A stretch of 45,572 bases of DNA, from positions 1 to 45,572 of the forward strand of contig CAIQHU010000007.1 in assembly GCA_903871735.1 (NCBI GenBank), given 5' to 3'. How positions within the stretch are numbered: the first letter of the stretch is position 1; each line of letters begins with the position of its first letter. Below, in pieces: positions 34,738-42,884 of the stretch. Origin of the DNA: an uncultured beta proteobacterium. GTDB taxonomy: Bacteria > Pseudomonadota > Gammaproteobacteria > Burkholderiales > Burkholderiaceae. A model generated the notes under the pieces. It saw nothing but the letters and a program-made list of their open reading frames with translations, made no database searches and was not told the DNA's origin. The translations under genes were made by a program, and so were the position numbers.

Positions 34738-37220
34738 CGAACCAGATAGGCCTTAAACATTCTGCCAGTCCGAGAGGATTTAAAATTCGTCAGTAGGTCC
34801 GTTTTGCCTGTTGCGAGTAATTTTCCTACTTGCTCTTCACTAACTTCTTGTTGAAGAATGACCTTTCCGGTAAAGAAATCACACGATTTTTCTGGGCCAA
34901 CGGATCTCTCACAGATATAGTTCATGCCATGCTCATATACGGCACCGGAACATTTTGGGCAAGGCCCAAGCGCTTTGAGTCCAGTAAAGTCAACGGGTTG
35001 TAGATCATTTTCTGCAGAGTTCCCAAAGTCAAACTCTAGTTTATAGCCAGCATTGGGATAGTCTTTGTCATCCAACGCAATAGGGTTCAATTTAATGATG
35101 GCCGCAAATGGTCGGCCCATTTTGCTTCTAAAGCCCTGCAGGGGGCCAATTTTTTTCTCGCGTAACAACTCCTCAGCTTCTTCATATTCGAGGGTTTTTC
35201 CACCGGGTATTTTGCTGATAGAAAAGCCACACTGTTCACAGGAGAAGCGACGATAGTTCTCTTTAACTGGACCTTGGCAATTTGGGCAAGGGGTTTTCAA
35301 AGTAATGTAGTCGCCAGGAATTGTGTCGCTATCAAACTCTTTGGCCCGTTTGACAATTCGCTGCGTCATTTGGGCGATTTCTTGCATAAAAGTCGCTCGC
35401 GGAATTAAGCCTTTTTCCATTTGGGAGAGTTGATGTTCCCAGCCTCCGGTTAGAGATGGTTGGGTTAGTTCTTCTATGCCCAGTCCGCGAAGTAAAGTCA
35501 TCAGCTGAAAAGCTTTGGCTGTGGGAATTAACTCCCTCGCTTCACGAACCATATAGCGTTCGGCTAAAAGACCCTCAATAATCGCTGCTCGGGTGGCTGG
35601 CGTGCCAAGTCCCTTTGCGGCCATAGCTTCACGAAACTCATCATCCTCTACGAGTTTACCTGCGCCCTCCATGGCTGATAACAAGGTTGCTTCGGTAAAT
35701 CGAGCAGGTGGTTTTGTTTTCAGTGGAACAGCGGTAATGGACTCTGTTTGTACGGATTCATTAGGCGCAACGGCTACTAGTTCTTGATCATCTTGATTGG
35801 TTTTACCGTAGACCGTAAGCCAACCTGGCTTGACCAAAACCTTGCCTTCTGTTTTGAACAAGTGACCACTGACTGTGGTGATTCGAGTGGTATTTAAAAA
35901 TTCAGCTGCAGGAAAAAACACCGCTAGAAATCTTCGAACTACAAGGTCGTAAAGTTTTTGTTCGGGTTCTGAAAGAGTTTTAGCAGAGTCTTGCAGAGTG
36001 GGAATAATTGCAAAGTGATCAGATATTTTGGAATTATCAAAAATCTTTTTATTAAGCTTAACCCATTGATTTTTAGCAATCATGGAGGCAAATTGGGAAT
36101 AATTCGGAAAAGAAGTGCCTAGGGCGGCGATTGTTTCTTTGACTGTGTCAACATAATCTTCTGGTAAGGCTCTAGAATCTGTTCTTGGGTAGGTCAGAAG
36201 TTTGTGGCGCTCATAAAGAGCCTGTGCAATACCCAGAGTATTCTTCGCCGAAAAACCAAAGCGTGCATTTGCTTCCCGCTGCAAACTGGTAAGGTCAAAA
36301 AGGTGCGGGGCCTGTTGAGAGGATGGTTTAGACTCCTCTTGAACACTGCCGGGTCTACCATTACAGGCCAAAATAATACTTTTAGCTTCTGCCTCACTCC
36401 ATAATCGAGACTCTTTTAGTTCAGGATCAAGCGCATCAGTTTTTGACGGTCTTTTAAATTTTGGGTCAAACCAGCGCCCCTCATAAACCCCTGCTGCAGC
36501 GATAAACTGCGCCCTTACTTCCCAGTAATCTCGGGAGATAAATTGCCGAATACCCTCTTCACGAACGACAACAATGGATAAGGTGGGGGTTTGGACTCGC
36601 CCAACGGTCGTTAAGAAAAAACCGCCACTCCGACTATTAAAAGCCGTCATCGCTCGAGTGCCATTGATGCCCACTAGCCAATCGGCCTCAGATCTACACC
36701 TTGCCGCATCTGAGAGCGGCATCATTTCCTCATCACTACGAAGATGCGAAAAGCCATCTCTTATAGCATTAGCGGTCATCGATTGCAACCAGAGGCGTTT
36801 TACCGGTTGCGTAGCTTTGGTTTGTTGGGCAATGAGACGGAAGATCAGCTCACCCTCTCGGCCAGCATCACATGCATTCACCAGTTGCGTTACATCTTTT
36901 CTTTTAATTAGTTTTTGTAGAGCTTTAAGACGAGATTCTGTTTTTACAATCGGTCTTAATTCAAATCTAGGTGGAATTACGGGTAAATTGTTAAAAGACC
37001 ATTTTCCGCGCTTGACCTCAAACTCTTCCGGAGCCATGATTTCTAATAAGTGCCCGACAGCTGAAGAAATAATGAAGTCGGATCTTTCAAAGTAATCCTC
37101 GTGCTTCGTAAAACCTCCAAGAGCGCGCGCAATATCAGCGGCAACCGATGGTTTTTCAGCAATAATTAGGGTTTTAGAAGAACCTAGATCTGTAACTTTG
37201 GCACTTGATTTTTTTGGCAC
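34566..37220 (-). CDS. topB: DNA topoisomerase III
   Basis: TopB is a type IA topoisomerase that unlinks DNA strands during replication and recombination. The 884-residue product has the Toprim domain (LIIAEKPSVAADIARALGG at 18-36, NACDAGREGELIF at 115-127), the active-site tyrosine in LLTYPRTDSRALP, and C-terminal zinc-ribbon repeats (CPNCQGP...CEQCGF and CPKCSGA...). The tail is Lys/Ala-rich and probably disordered. The start is GTG at 37220 with GAAGG about 9 nt upstream. The final 57 codons overlap the convergent mnmC-like gene. Confidence 0.95.
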   Translation of the reverse strand: MPKKSSAKVTDLGSSKTLIIAEKPSVAADIARALGGFTKHEDYFERSDFIISSAVGHLLEIMAPEEFEVKRGKWSFNNLPVIPPRFELRPIVKTESRLKALQKLIKRKDVTQLVNACDAGREGELIFRLIAQQTKATQPVKRLWLQSMTANAIRDGFSHLRSDEEMMPLSDAARCRSEADWLVGINGTRAMTAFNSRSGGFFLTTVGRVQTPTLSIVVVREEGIRQFISRDYWEVRAQFIAAAGVYEGRWFDPKFKRPSKTDALDPELKESRLWSEAEAKSIILACNGRPGSVQEESKPSSQQAPHLFDLTSLQREANARFGFSAKNTLGIAQALYERHKLLTYPRTDSRALPEDYVDTVKETIAALGTSFPNYSQFASMIAKNQWVKLNKKIFDNSKISDHFAIIPTLQDSAKTLSEPEQKLYDLVVRRFLAVFFPAAEFLNTTRITTVSGHLFKTEGKVLVKPGWLTVYGKTNQDDQELVAVAPNESVQTESITAVPLKTKPPARFTEATLLSAMEGAGKLVEDDEFREAMAAKGLGTPATRAAIIEGLLAERYMVREARELIPTAKAFQLMTLLRGLGIEELTQPSLTGGWEHQLSQMEKGLIPRATFMQEIAQMTQRIVKRAKEFDSDTIPGDYITLKTPCPNCQGPVKENYRRFSCEQCGFSISKIPGGKTLEYEEAEELLREKKIGPLQGFRSKMGRPFAAIIKLNPIALDDKDYPNAGYKLEFDFGNSAENDLQPVDFTGLKALGPCPKCSGAVYEHGMNYICERSVGPEKSCDFFTGKVILQQEVSEEQVGKLLATGKTDLLTNFKSSRTGRMFKAYLVRQETGKIGFEFEVRLAKAPAKKRAGETEEASSDSSSGDAPAKKPVRKRASSAKKAAT

Positions 37221-37493
37221 TATTTTTAACCTTCAACATTAATTTCCTTTTTTATTATTACCCGAAGAAATCAAAAAAGTGTATATTTTTCTACTAAGAG
37301 TCAGAAAAAAACATTAAAAATAGACCTAAGCATTTGATAAATAAAGATAATTAATTTTACGGGGGTATGGTTAAAAAGAATAAAAACCTCACCTAAATGA
37401 AAAACTCATTCGTAAAGTGACGACGAGTAATCAAAAACCCCGTTTAGGTCGTATTAAAATATAGCATACACAATCATTCAACACTTTCTTTAT
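37221..37493. other. AT-rich divergent gap between topB and def
   Basis: No gene is supported in this 273-nt gap. It must hold promoters for topB (left) and def (right). An inverted repeat ACCTAAA/TTTAGGT (37391-37397 with 37443-37449) flanks a small hairpin AATGA-AAAAC-TCATT (37396-37410). I found no dprA remnant, although dprA sits beside def in many related genomes as I remember them. Confidence 0.4.
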
Positions 37494-38003
37494 ATGGCAA
37501 TATTACCGATACTTTGTTACCCAGACCCACGTCTTCGTGTAGTTGCTAAGCCAGTAGTTCATTTTGATGACAGTTTACAAGCAACAGTTGCCGATATGGC
37601 TCAGACAATGTACGAGGCCCCAGGGGTTGGTTTAGCAGCGACCCAAGTAGATATCCACTTAAGAATTATTGTGATGGATGTATCGGATGCTAGAAATGAC
37701 TTGTTAGTTTTTATTAATCCAGAATTGTTGTGGGTCAGTGAAGAAAAAAAGCTTTGGAAGGAGGGTTGTCTTTCCGTGCCAGATTTTTTTGACGAGGTAG
37801 AGCGGCCAGACAGAGTTCAAGTGAAAGCCCATGATCAATTCGGCAGGCCTTTTGAAGTAGAGGGAGATGGTTTACTCGCCGTTTGTCTGCAGCATGAGAT
37901 GGATCATTTATTGGGCAAAGTTTTTGTAGAGTATCTTTCGCCGTTAAAAAGACTTCGGATCAAGGGTAAGATGAAGAAAAGAGAGCGCAGTTTACAGGAA
38001 TGA
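37494..38003 (+). CDS. def: Peptide deformylase
   Basis: Def removes the formyl group from the first methionine of new proteins. The 169-residue metalloenzyme has all three motifs: GVGLAATQ (44-51), EGCLSVP (90-96) with the metal-binding Cys92, and QHEMDH (133-138) with two metal-binding histidines and the catalytic Glu135. Its functional partner fmt lies 3.8 kb downstream, beyond four sugar-modification genes. The last 12 nt overlap the convergent deacetylase gene. Confidence 0.96.
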   Translation: MAILPILCYPDPRLRVVAKPVVHFDDSLQATVADMAQTMYEAPGVGLAATQVDIHLRIIVMDVSDARNDLLVFINPELLWVSEEKKLWKEGCLSVPDFFDEVERPDRVQVKAHDQFGRPFEVEGDGLLAVCLQHEMDHLLGKVFVEYLSPLKRLRIKGKMKKRERSLQE

Positions 38004-38804
38004 TTTAGCTAGTTGGATTTTGTTTTGATGTAGATCCTCTAAAAAAGATTCAGACTTGAAATACAGATATTCAAACACTCGACAAGAGCCGTGCGGGTCG
38101 TCGTCAAACATCACTTTTGCTGGATGGCACATCATTAATGTTTGATTTTCTGCAACAGACAGCCACTGCACCATTAACTCGCGGTAGGCATTTTCAGAGG
38201 TAACCCGAAAATCATAAACACCTAAAAAATCTGGATTACATGAAAACCCCTGTTTTTTTAATAGCGGTACAAATTTTTTCCCACCAAGTATTTCTAATAC
38301 CAAACATTTAAAGTAATGTGGAGGCCGAGTTTTTTTGGGTGATAAAGCTGTCGATCGTAACCACGGCCATTGATGGCTTGGATAACGTTCGCACAGAGTT
38401 TGGATCAGGACATCACGAATTTGCTTAAATTGGTGAACATGCTGATGGCCATCGACAAAATTGGGCGGGCGTAAAAACAAATCTTCGAAAAGTTGTAGCT
38501 GATGTAGCAGGCTTTTTTTGATAAAAACGGTATCAACGAGCTGGAGTTGGCTTTGAATGATCCAAGTGGCTAGATTTTTTTTGGGTTGTAAGTCCTGAAA
38601 TGGTAGGGTTAAATTAAAGTGGAGGCCCAGTTGGAGGCCTTTATCATTCGCTTGCCTGAGGGCTTGCTGGTGAGTTGGGGCATGGGGCGCTTCCGAGAGG
38701 ACGCTTGCAGCACTGAGTCGGCCAAGTTCAAATAGGTGGAGGCAGGCTTCATCGATGGCAGGATTTTGACCTAGATCATCAGCACAAAGAAGCAGAGTTT
38801 TCAT
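37992..38804 (-). CDS. YdjC/ChbG-type carbohydrate deacetylase (NaxD/LgmC/HpnK-like)
   Basis: YdjC-family enzymes remove acetyl groups from amino sugars. The 270-residue product has the metal-site motifs CADDLG (7-12), GLHFNLT (60-66), DGHQHVHQF (118-126) and MCHPAK (225-230). Known members include ChbG (chitooligosaccharides), HpnK (hopanoid loci), and Francisella NaxD and Bordetella LgmC, which deacetylate a hexosamine on undecaprenyl phosphate before transfer to lipid A. The next genes upstream, overlapping by 4 and 23 nt, are a GtrA flippase and a polyprenyl-phosphate glycosyltransferase, which favours the NaxD/LgmC role. No hopanoid gene is nearby. Confidence 0.85.
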   Translation of the reverse strand: MKTLLLCADDLGQNPAIDEACLHLFELGRLSAASVLSEAPHAPTHQQALRQANDKGLQLGLHFNLTLPFQDLQPKKNLATWIIQSQLQLVDTVFIKKSLLHQLQLFEDLFLRPPNFVDGHQHVHQFKQIRDVLIQTLCERYPSHQWPWLRSTALSPKKTRPPHYFKCLVLEILGGKKFVPLLKKQGFSCNPDFLGVYDFRVTSENAYRELMVQWLSVAENQTLMMCHPAKVMFDDDPHGSCRVFEYLYFKSESFLEDLHQNKIQLAKSFL

Positions 38805-39196
38805 ACGTTGGCAAAAGCCCAGTATTTACTGGCAAAATAGGTTGCCACTGCGACTAAAAGAACCACGACACCTAAGGCGAAGTAATAGGGAATCATTAAA
38901 TAGTGTAAGGTGATTGCAAAAAGAGTTTCATTAAGAGCAAATGCGCTAGAAGCAACAATAAAATAACGCGGTATAGAGGCCCGAAGACTTTTGTTGCTAT
39001 CACGAAATGTCAGAAATCGTTGACCTAAAAAACTAAAACAAAAAGAAACAAAAAATCCCAGCAAATTGGCTTGTAGTGGGCTAATAGAATATAACTCAAC
39101 CAAGCAGACGACCACCCCAAGGTGAATGCTAGCAGCAGTGCCACCAACTAAAATAAATTGCCCAATACGTAGACTAATCCAGCTTGGTCGTATCAT
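38801..39196 (-). CDS. GtrA-family membrane protein (lipid-linked sugar flippase)
   Basis: GtrA proteins are thought to flip polyprenyl-phosphate sugars across the inner membrane. The 131-residue product has four membrane helices, the typical FILVGGTAASIHLGV N-terminal helix and the motif FCFSFLGQRFLTFRDS. It overlaps the glycosyltransferase gene upstream by 23 nt and the deacetylase gene downstream by 4 nt (ATGA), so the three are probably made together. Confidence 0.88.
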   Translation of the reverse strand: MIRPSWISLRIGQFILVGGTAASIHLGVVVCLVELYSISPLQANLLGFFVSFCFSFLGQRFLTFRDSNKSLRASIPRYFIVASSAFALNETLFAITLHYLMIPYYFALGVVVLLVAVATYFASKYWAFANV

Positions 39197-40136
39197 GATC
39201 GCGGGCGATAAGATATAGGGGCCGTTGCTTTACCTCATCAAAAATCCGGCCGATATATTCCCCTAAAATACCAATGGATAAAAGTTGAACACCAGAAAAC
39301 AACATTAAAGCCACGGTTATTGTTGGCCAACCTCCAACGGAGTTACCAAATAAAAGCGTTTCTATGGTGACAAAAATACCATAGGAAATCGCCACTAAAG
39401 AAATAAGTCCACCAAGATAGGTCCATAAGCGCAGTGGTAAGGTACTAAATGAAGTGAGTCCAGATAAAGCTAGAGTAATTAACCCAGTTGCCCGAAAGCT
39501 AGAAAGCCCTCCAAGACGGGACGCCGGCGTAAAGGGAATTGCAATAGTCTTGTAACCAACCCAGGCATATAAACCCTTCATAAATCGATTACGCTCTGGC
39601 AGGGCCTTAAGAGCATCAACGACTTTGCGATCGAGCCAGCGAAAGTCGCCGGCATTTTGTGGGATTGGTATATCAGAGCCTGTACTCAAAAGCGCGTAGA
39701 AAAATTTTGTACCAAGTCGTTTAAATAAGCTTTCTTGTGACCGATTGACTATTACGCCATAAATCATATCGTAGCCAGAATGCCAAAGAGAGGCCATTTC
39801 TTGCAACTTATCTAATGGATGTTGAAAATCACAATCGATCAAAAGGACCGCATCACCCCGAGCCAGATCAATACCTGCTGATAGAGCCGCTTCTTTACCA
39901 AAATTTCGGGAGAAATCAATACATCGAATATCTCCTTCTAGAGCAAGTTGTTCAGCAACATCTCCAGTATGATCCTTACTACCATCATTAATGATTAAAA
40001 TTTCAAAGCGTGGAGTAATTTGAACGAGAGCTATTTTGAGTGCATGGATAAACTCTTTTAAAATACTCGACTCGTTATAAGCGGGAACAACAATGCTTAA
40101 TGTAAAAGTCTGATGAGATTGTGAAGAGTCGGGCAT
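39174..40136 (-). CDS. Polyprenyl-phosphate glycosyltransferase, family 2 (GtrB/ArnC/FlmF2-like)
   Basis: These enzymes load a sugar from a nucleotide donor onto undecaprenyl phosphate at the cytoplasmic face. The 320-residue product has a GT-A domain (about 11-225) with VVPAYNESSIL, LIINDGSKDHTGD and the metal-binding DCDFQHP (101-107), then two C-terminal membrane helices (about 236-262 and 272-297), the layout of GtrB, ArnC and FlmF2/LgmA. It is first in a leftward trio with the flippase and deacetylase, and divergent from the ArnT-like transferase across 46 nt. The sugar cannot be read from sequence. Confidence 0.9.
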   Translation of the reverse strand: MPDSSQSHQTFTLSIVVPAYNESSILKEFIHALKIALVQITPRFEILIINDGSKDHTGDVAEQLALEGDIRCIDFSRNFGKEAALSAGIDLARGDAVLLIDCDFQHPLDKLQEMASLWHSGYDMIYGVIVNRSQESLFKRLGTKFFYALLSTGSDIPIPQNAGDFRWLDRKVVDALKALPERNRFMKGLYAWVGYKTIAIPFTPASRLGGLSSFRATGLITLALSGLTSFSTLPLRLWTYLGGLISLVAISYGIFVTIETLLFGNSVGGWPTITVALMLFSGVQLLSIGILGEYIGRIFDEVKQRPLYLIARDHDTTKLD

Positions 40137-40182
40137 AGTGAAAGTGTAATGGTAAATCTATAATTTAAAAATAGTTTATTGA

Positions 40183-41811
40183 TTGAAAGAAAGAGGGTTG
40201 GCTATCGAGCCAAATAAACATCCGGTTCCCATCCTGCATGTCTGGGTTATTTGCTTGGCTTTAGGGCTGATTTGGTTCGTCTCGCAAATCGCCTTTCGGA
40301 GCGCTCCATCTTGGGACAATATGGAAGAGTTGGTCTGGGCGTCCTCTTTTGAGTGGGGTTATCAAAAGCATCCCCCGTTGCCGATATGGGTTTTATATCC
40401 ACTAACGATTGTTTTGGGTAAAGCGGTTTGGCTGACCTACGCTTTGGGATATTTAAGCGTGGTATTTACTCAGATTATTATTTATCTCTTATTAAAACAG
40501 GTTGTAGAACAAGCAAGACGCCAAGTTCCAATAAATGCCCCGTTTTTAGCAATCTTATGTACTTCAACGATTGCTTATTACACAGTACGTGGTGGGGACT
40601 ATAACCACAATAGTATGCAGTTATGGTCTATTGCGGCTATGTTCTTTTTCTATTACCAAGCATGGTTAGTAGAAAGAGCGAATGTGTATTCTATTAGTTG
40701 GGGTTGCTGGGCTCTCTTAGGGCTTTTTGCGGGATTAGCATTTTTGACAAAATATAGTGTGTTAGTTCAAATTGCTGTTTTAGGCTTGCATTTTTTATGG
40801 GCTGGTCGGTGGCAAAGTAAGTACGCCTGGGGAGGAGTTTTAGTAGCATTTGTAGTGATGATGCTGACTATTTCACCACATTTGTTATGGGTGCTTGGTC
40901 AAACCAAACTCCAACAGGGCCCACTTTTCTATGTAAGTCATTCGATGGCCCATGCGGGTGAATATACCGATTTAATAAAAGAATTATTGATGGGCTTTTT
41001 GGCCACACAGGTTTACCGAACTGCGCCAGTTATCTTAGCTATTTGTTTCATACTTTACATCAGTAAAAAATCTTTAAGACGGAGGGAAAGTAATACATCC
41101 ATAGCAGAACAGCCTACATGGTGGAATAGTTTAAGACCAGATGATCAGGCGTTTTTGGTCATGCTGACATTTGGGCCAACAATTATTTCTTTAGCTATCG
41201 GGCTAAGTTTAAGCCAACAAATTGAGGCAAAGTGGGCTGTAACCTTTTATTTACCGATTGGGTGCCTGCTTTGGATCTGGATGAGAAGTCCAATAGATCT
41301 GGGATCCATTATCAAAAAAATAGTGGTTTTTCATTTCTTAGTGGCACTAATATATGGAATTGTGGTGGGCCCATTGGCAAGTCAGATGGGCCGTCAGTCG
41401 CGGGCAAACTATCCCTGTCAAGAAGTTGCGCGGCAGGTATATCAGCGTTGGATGGAGAATCCCGAAGTCACAAAAGGTAAGCCGCTCAGGTTAATTGGCG
41501 GCGATGGTTGGATTGCTGGCTGCCTGATCTCAAATGATCCAGTAAGCCAAGGGTTACAAATGAAGGTTTGGATCGATTTAGATGATAAACAGTCTCCCTG
41601 GATTAGCGCCTCAGATAAGGATCAAGCAATGTTATTAATTACCGGGGAATCAGGAAGGCTTGTCTGGCAGGGTAAGAATGTTGAAAAAATTAGGAGATTA
41701 ATAAAAACATCTGAATACCAAGGCGAAGAATCAGTTGCATGGACAACCAAAGAGGGGGCATCACCAGTCAAAATTCATTGGGCAATTTTATCTTCGGGGA
41801 GGCTGGAATGA
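40183..41811 (+). CDS. ArnT-like membrane glycosyltransferase (PMT_2, GT-C fold)
   Basis: GT-C enzymes take sugar from a polyprenyl carrier at the periplasmic face and place it on an acceptor such as lipid A. The 542-residue product has about ten to twelve membrane helices, an acidic first loop (SWDNMEELVW, 42-51), KHPPLPIW (62-69, compare KPPL in ArnT), and a soluble C-terminal periplasmic part (about 410-542). FlmK and LgmB of the lipid A hexosamine pathways have this build. The start is uncertain: TTG at 40183 follows an in-frame stop, and TTG 40198 is an alternative; no ATG fits. The stop overlaps the fmt ATG. Confidence 0.85.
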   Translation: MKERGLAIEPNKHPVPILHVWVICLALGLIWFVSQIAFRSAPSWDNMEELVWASSFEWGYQKHPPLPIWVLYPLTIVLGKAVWLTYALGYLSVVFTQIIIYLLLKQVVEQARRQVPINAPFLAILCTSTIAYYTVRGGDYNHNSMQLWSIAAMFFFYYQAWLVERANVYSISWGCWALLGLFAGLAFLTKYSVLVQIAVLGLHFLWAGRWQSKYAWGGVLVAFVVMMLTISPHLLWVLGQTKLQQGPLFYVSHSMAHAGEYTDLIKELLMGFLATQVYRTAPVILAICFILYISKKSLRRRESNTSIAEQPTWWNSLRPDDQAFLVMLTFGPTIISLAIGLSLSQQIEAKWAVTFYLPIGCLLWIWMRSPIDLGSIIKKIVVFHFLVALIYGIVVGPLASQMGRQSRANYPCQEVARQVYQRWMENPEVTKGKPLRLIGGDGWIAGCLISNDPVSQGLQMKVWIDLDDKQSPWISASDKDQAMLLITGESGRLVWQGKNVEKIRRLIKTSEYQGEESVAWTTKEGASPVKIHWAILSSGRLE

Positions 41812-42806
41812 GAAGTTTAAAAGTCGTCTTTGCTGGCACGCCTGAGTTCGCCGCTGAAATTTTAAGCATGATTATTGAAGCTAAATATGAGGTGGTTTTA
41901 GTAATGACACAGCCGGATCGTCCTGGTGGTCGTGGCCTAAAGCTTCAGCAAAGTCCTGTAAAACAGACTGCTTTGTATCATCAAATTCCGGTTTTACAAC
42001 CCCACTCGTTGAAGTTAGATAGCAAATACTCAGAAGAGGCGTTTTACGCCAAGCAAGTTTTAGAAACTAGTACTTTTGATGTAATGGTTGTTGCAGCATA
42101 TGGCTTGATTTTACCGAAATGGCTCCTTGATCTAGGAGCAAGAGCATCACCCTTGGGTTGTATTAATATTCATGCATCACTTTTGCCAAGATGGCGCGGT
42201 GCTGCCCCAATTCAGCGTGCTATTTTGGCTGGTGATCAACAAACTGGTACCTGTATTATGAGGATGGCAGAGGGTTTAGACATGGGCCCTATTATTCTTC
42301 AAGAAGCTTTAACAATCAGTGCGCAAGATACTGCAGGAGTACTTCACGGGAAATTAGCCCTACAGGGTGGAAAATTGCTGCAGGAAGTTTTAAATGGCCT
42401 ATCCTGCGGTCAGGTTTTTAAACTTCAAGAACAAGCCAATGAGGGCGTAATTTATGCTCAAAAAATATTAAAAGAAGAAGCTAAAATTGACTGGCAGAAA
42501 GATGCGGTTGAAATTGATCGCTTAATAAGAGCGTTTTCACCAAGTCCTGGTGCTTATACTTACTTAAATCAGGCGCTTTTAAAAATCGGGTTGTCAGAAA
42601 ATATATTGCGCGAAGTAAGTAGCAATGATCAAGGACTAGCAGGTCAAATTATTCAAATTAATGAAGACGGTATTTTAGTCGCTGGACAAAGGGGGGTGCT
42701 ACGGATTTTAGAGGTTCAAAGGCCTGGAGCCAAAAAAATATCGGCTGCACTTTTTGCAAAAACTGTCCATTTAGAAGTGGGGCAGTGCTTTTCTTCCGAA
42801 CCATAA
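41808..42806 (+). CDS. fmt: Methionyl-tRNA formyltransferase
   Basis: Fmt adds the formyl group to initiator Met-tRNA. The 332-residue product starts MRSLKVVFAGTPEFAA, has the catalytic segment INIHASLLPRWRGAAPIQ and the EGLDMGPI motif, and a C-terminal OB-like domain. I chose ATG 41808 over an upstream in-frame ATG at 41739, because the family begins here and a strong GGGGAGG ribosome binding site lies just upstream. The ATG overlaps the stop of the ArnT-like gene (ATGA), so the two are coupled. Confidence 0.96.
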   Translation: MRSLKVVFAGTPEFAAEILSMIIEAKYEVVLVMTQPDRPGGRGLKLQQSPVKQTALYHQIPVLQPHSLKLDSKYSEEAFYAKQVLETSTFDVMVVAAYGLILPKWLLDLGARASPLGCINIHASLLPRWRGAAPIQRAILAGDQQTGTCIMRMAEGLDMGPIILQEALTISAQDTAGVLHGKLALQGGKLLQEVLNGLSCGQVFKLQEQANEGVIYAQKILKEEAKIDWQKDAVEIDRLIRAFSPSPGAYTYLNQALLKIGLSENILREVSSNDQGLAGQIIQINEDGILVAGQRGVLRILEVQRPGAKKISAALFAKTVHLEVGQCFSSEP

Positions 42807-42884
42807 AGTAGTAAAGCAATAATTTCCCGATCAAGCGTGATGGGAATAGGTTTGTAATTTATAAACAAGAAATGGTTAGGATTT
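42807..42884 (+). other. fmt-rsmB gap with a bulged hairpin
   Basis: The 78-nt gap holds a nine-pair hairpin with one bulged G: TTCCC-G-ATCA (42824-42833), loop AGCG, then TGATGGGAA (42838-42846). No T-run follows, so it is not a clear intrinsic terminator. It may mark mRNA processing between fmt and rsmB. Confidence 0.35.

Noticed and set aside
36574..37095. A 173-codon frame on the plus strand inside topB
   Set aside because: Lies wholly antisense to conserved TopB sequence and has no recognisable motif; a shadow frame.
41739..41807. N-terminal extension of fmt from an upstream ATG
   Set aside because: Overlaps the transferase gene, does not resemble Fmt, and the ATG at 41808 has a strong ribosome binding site.
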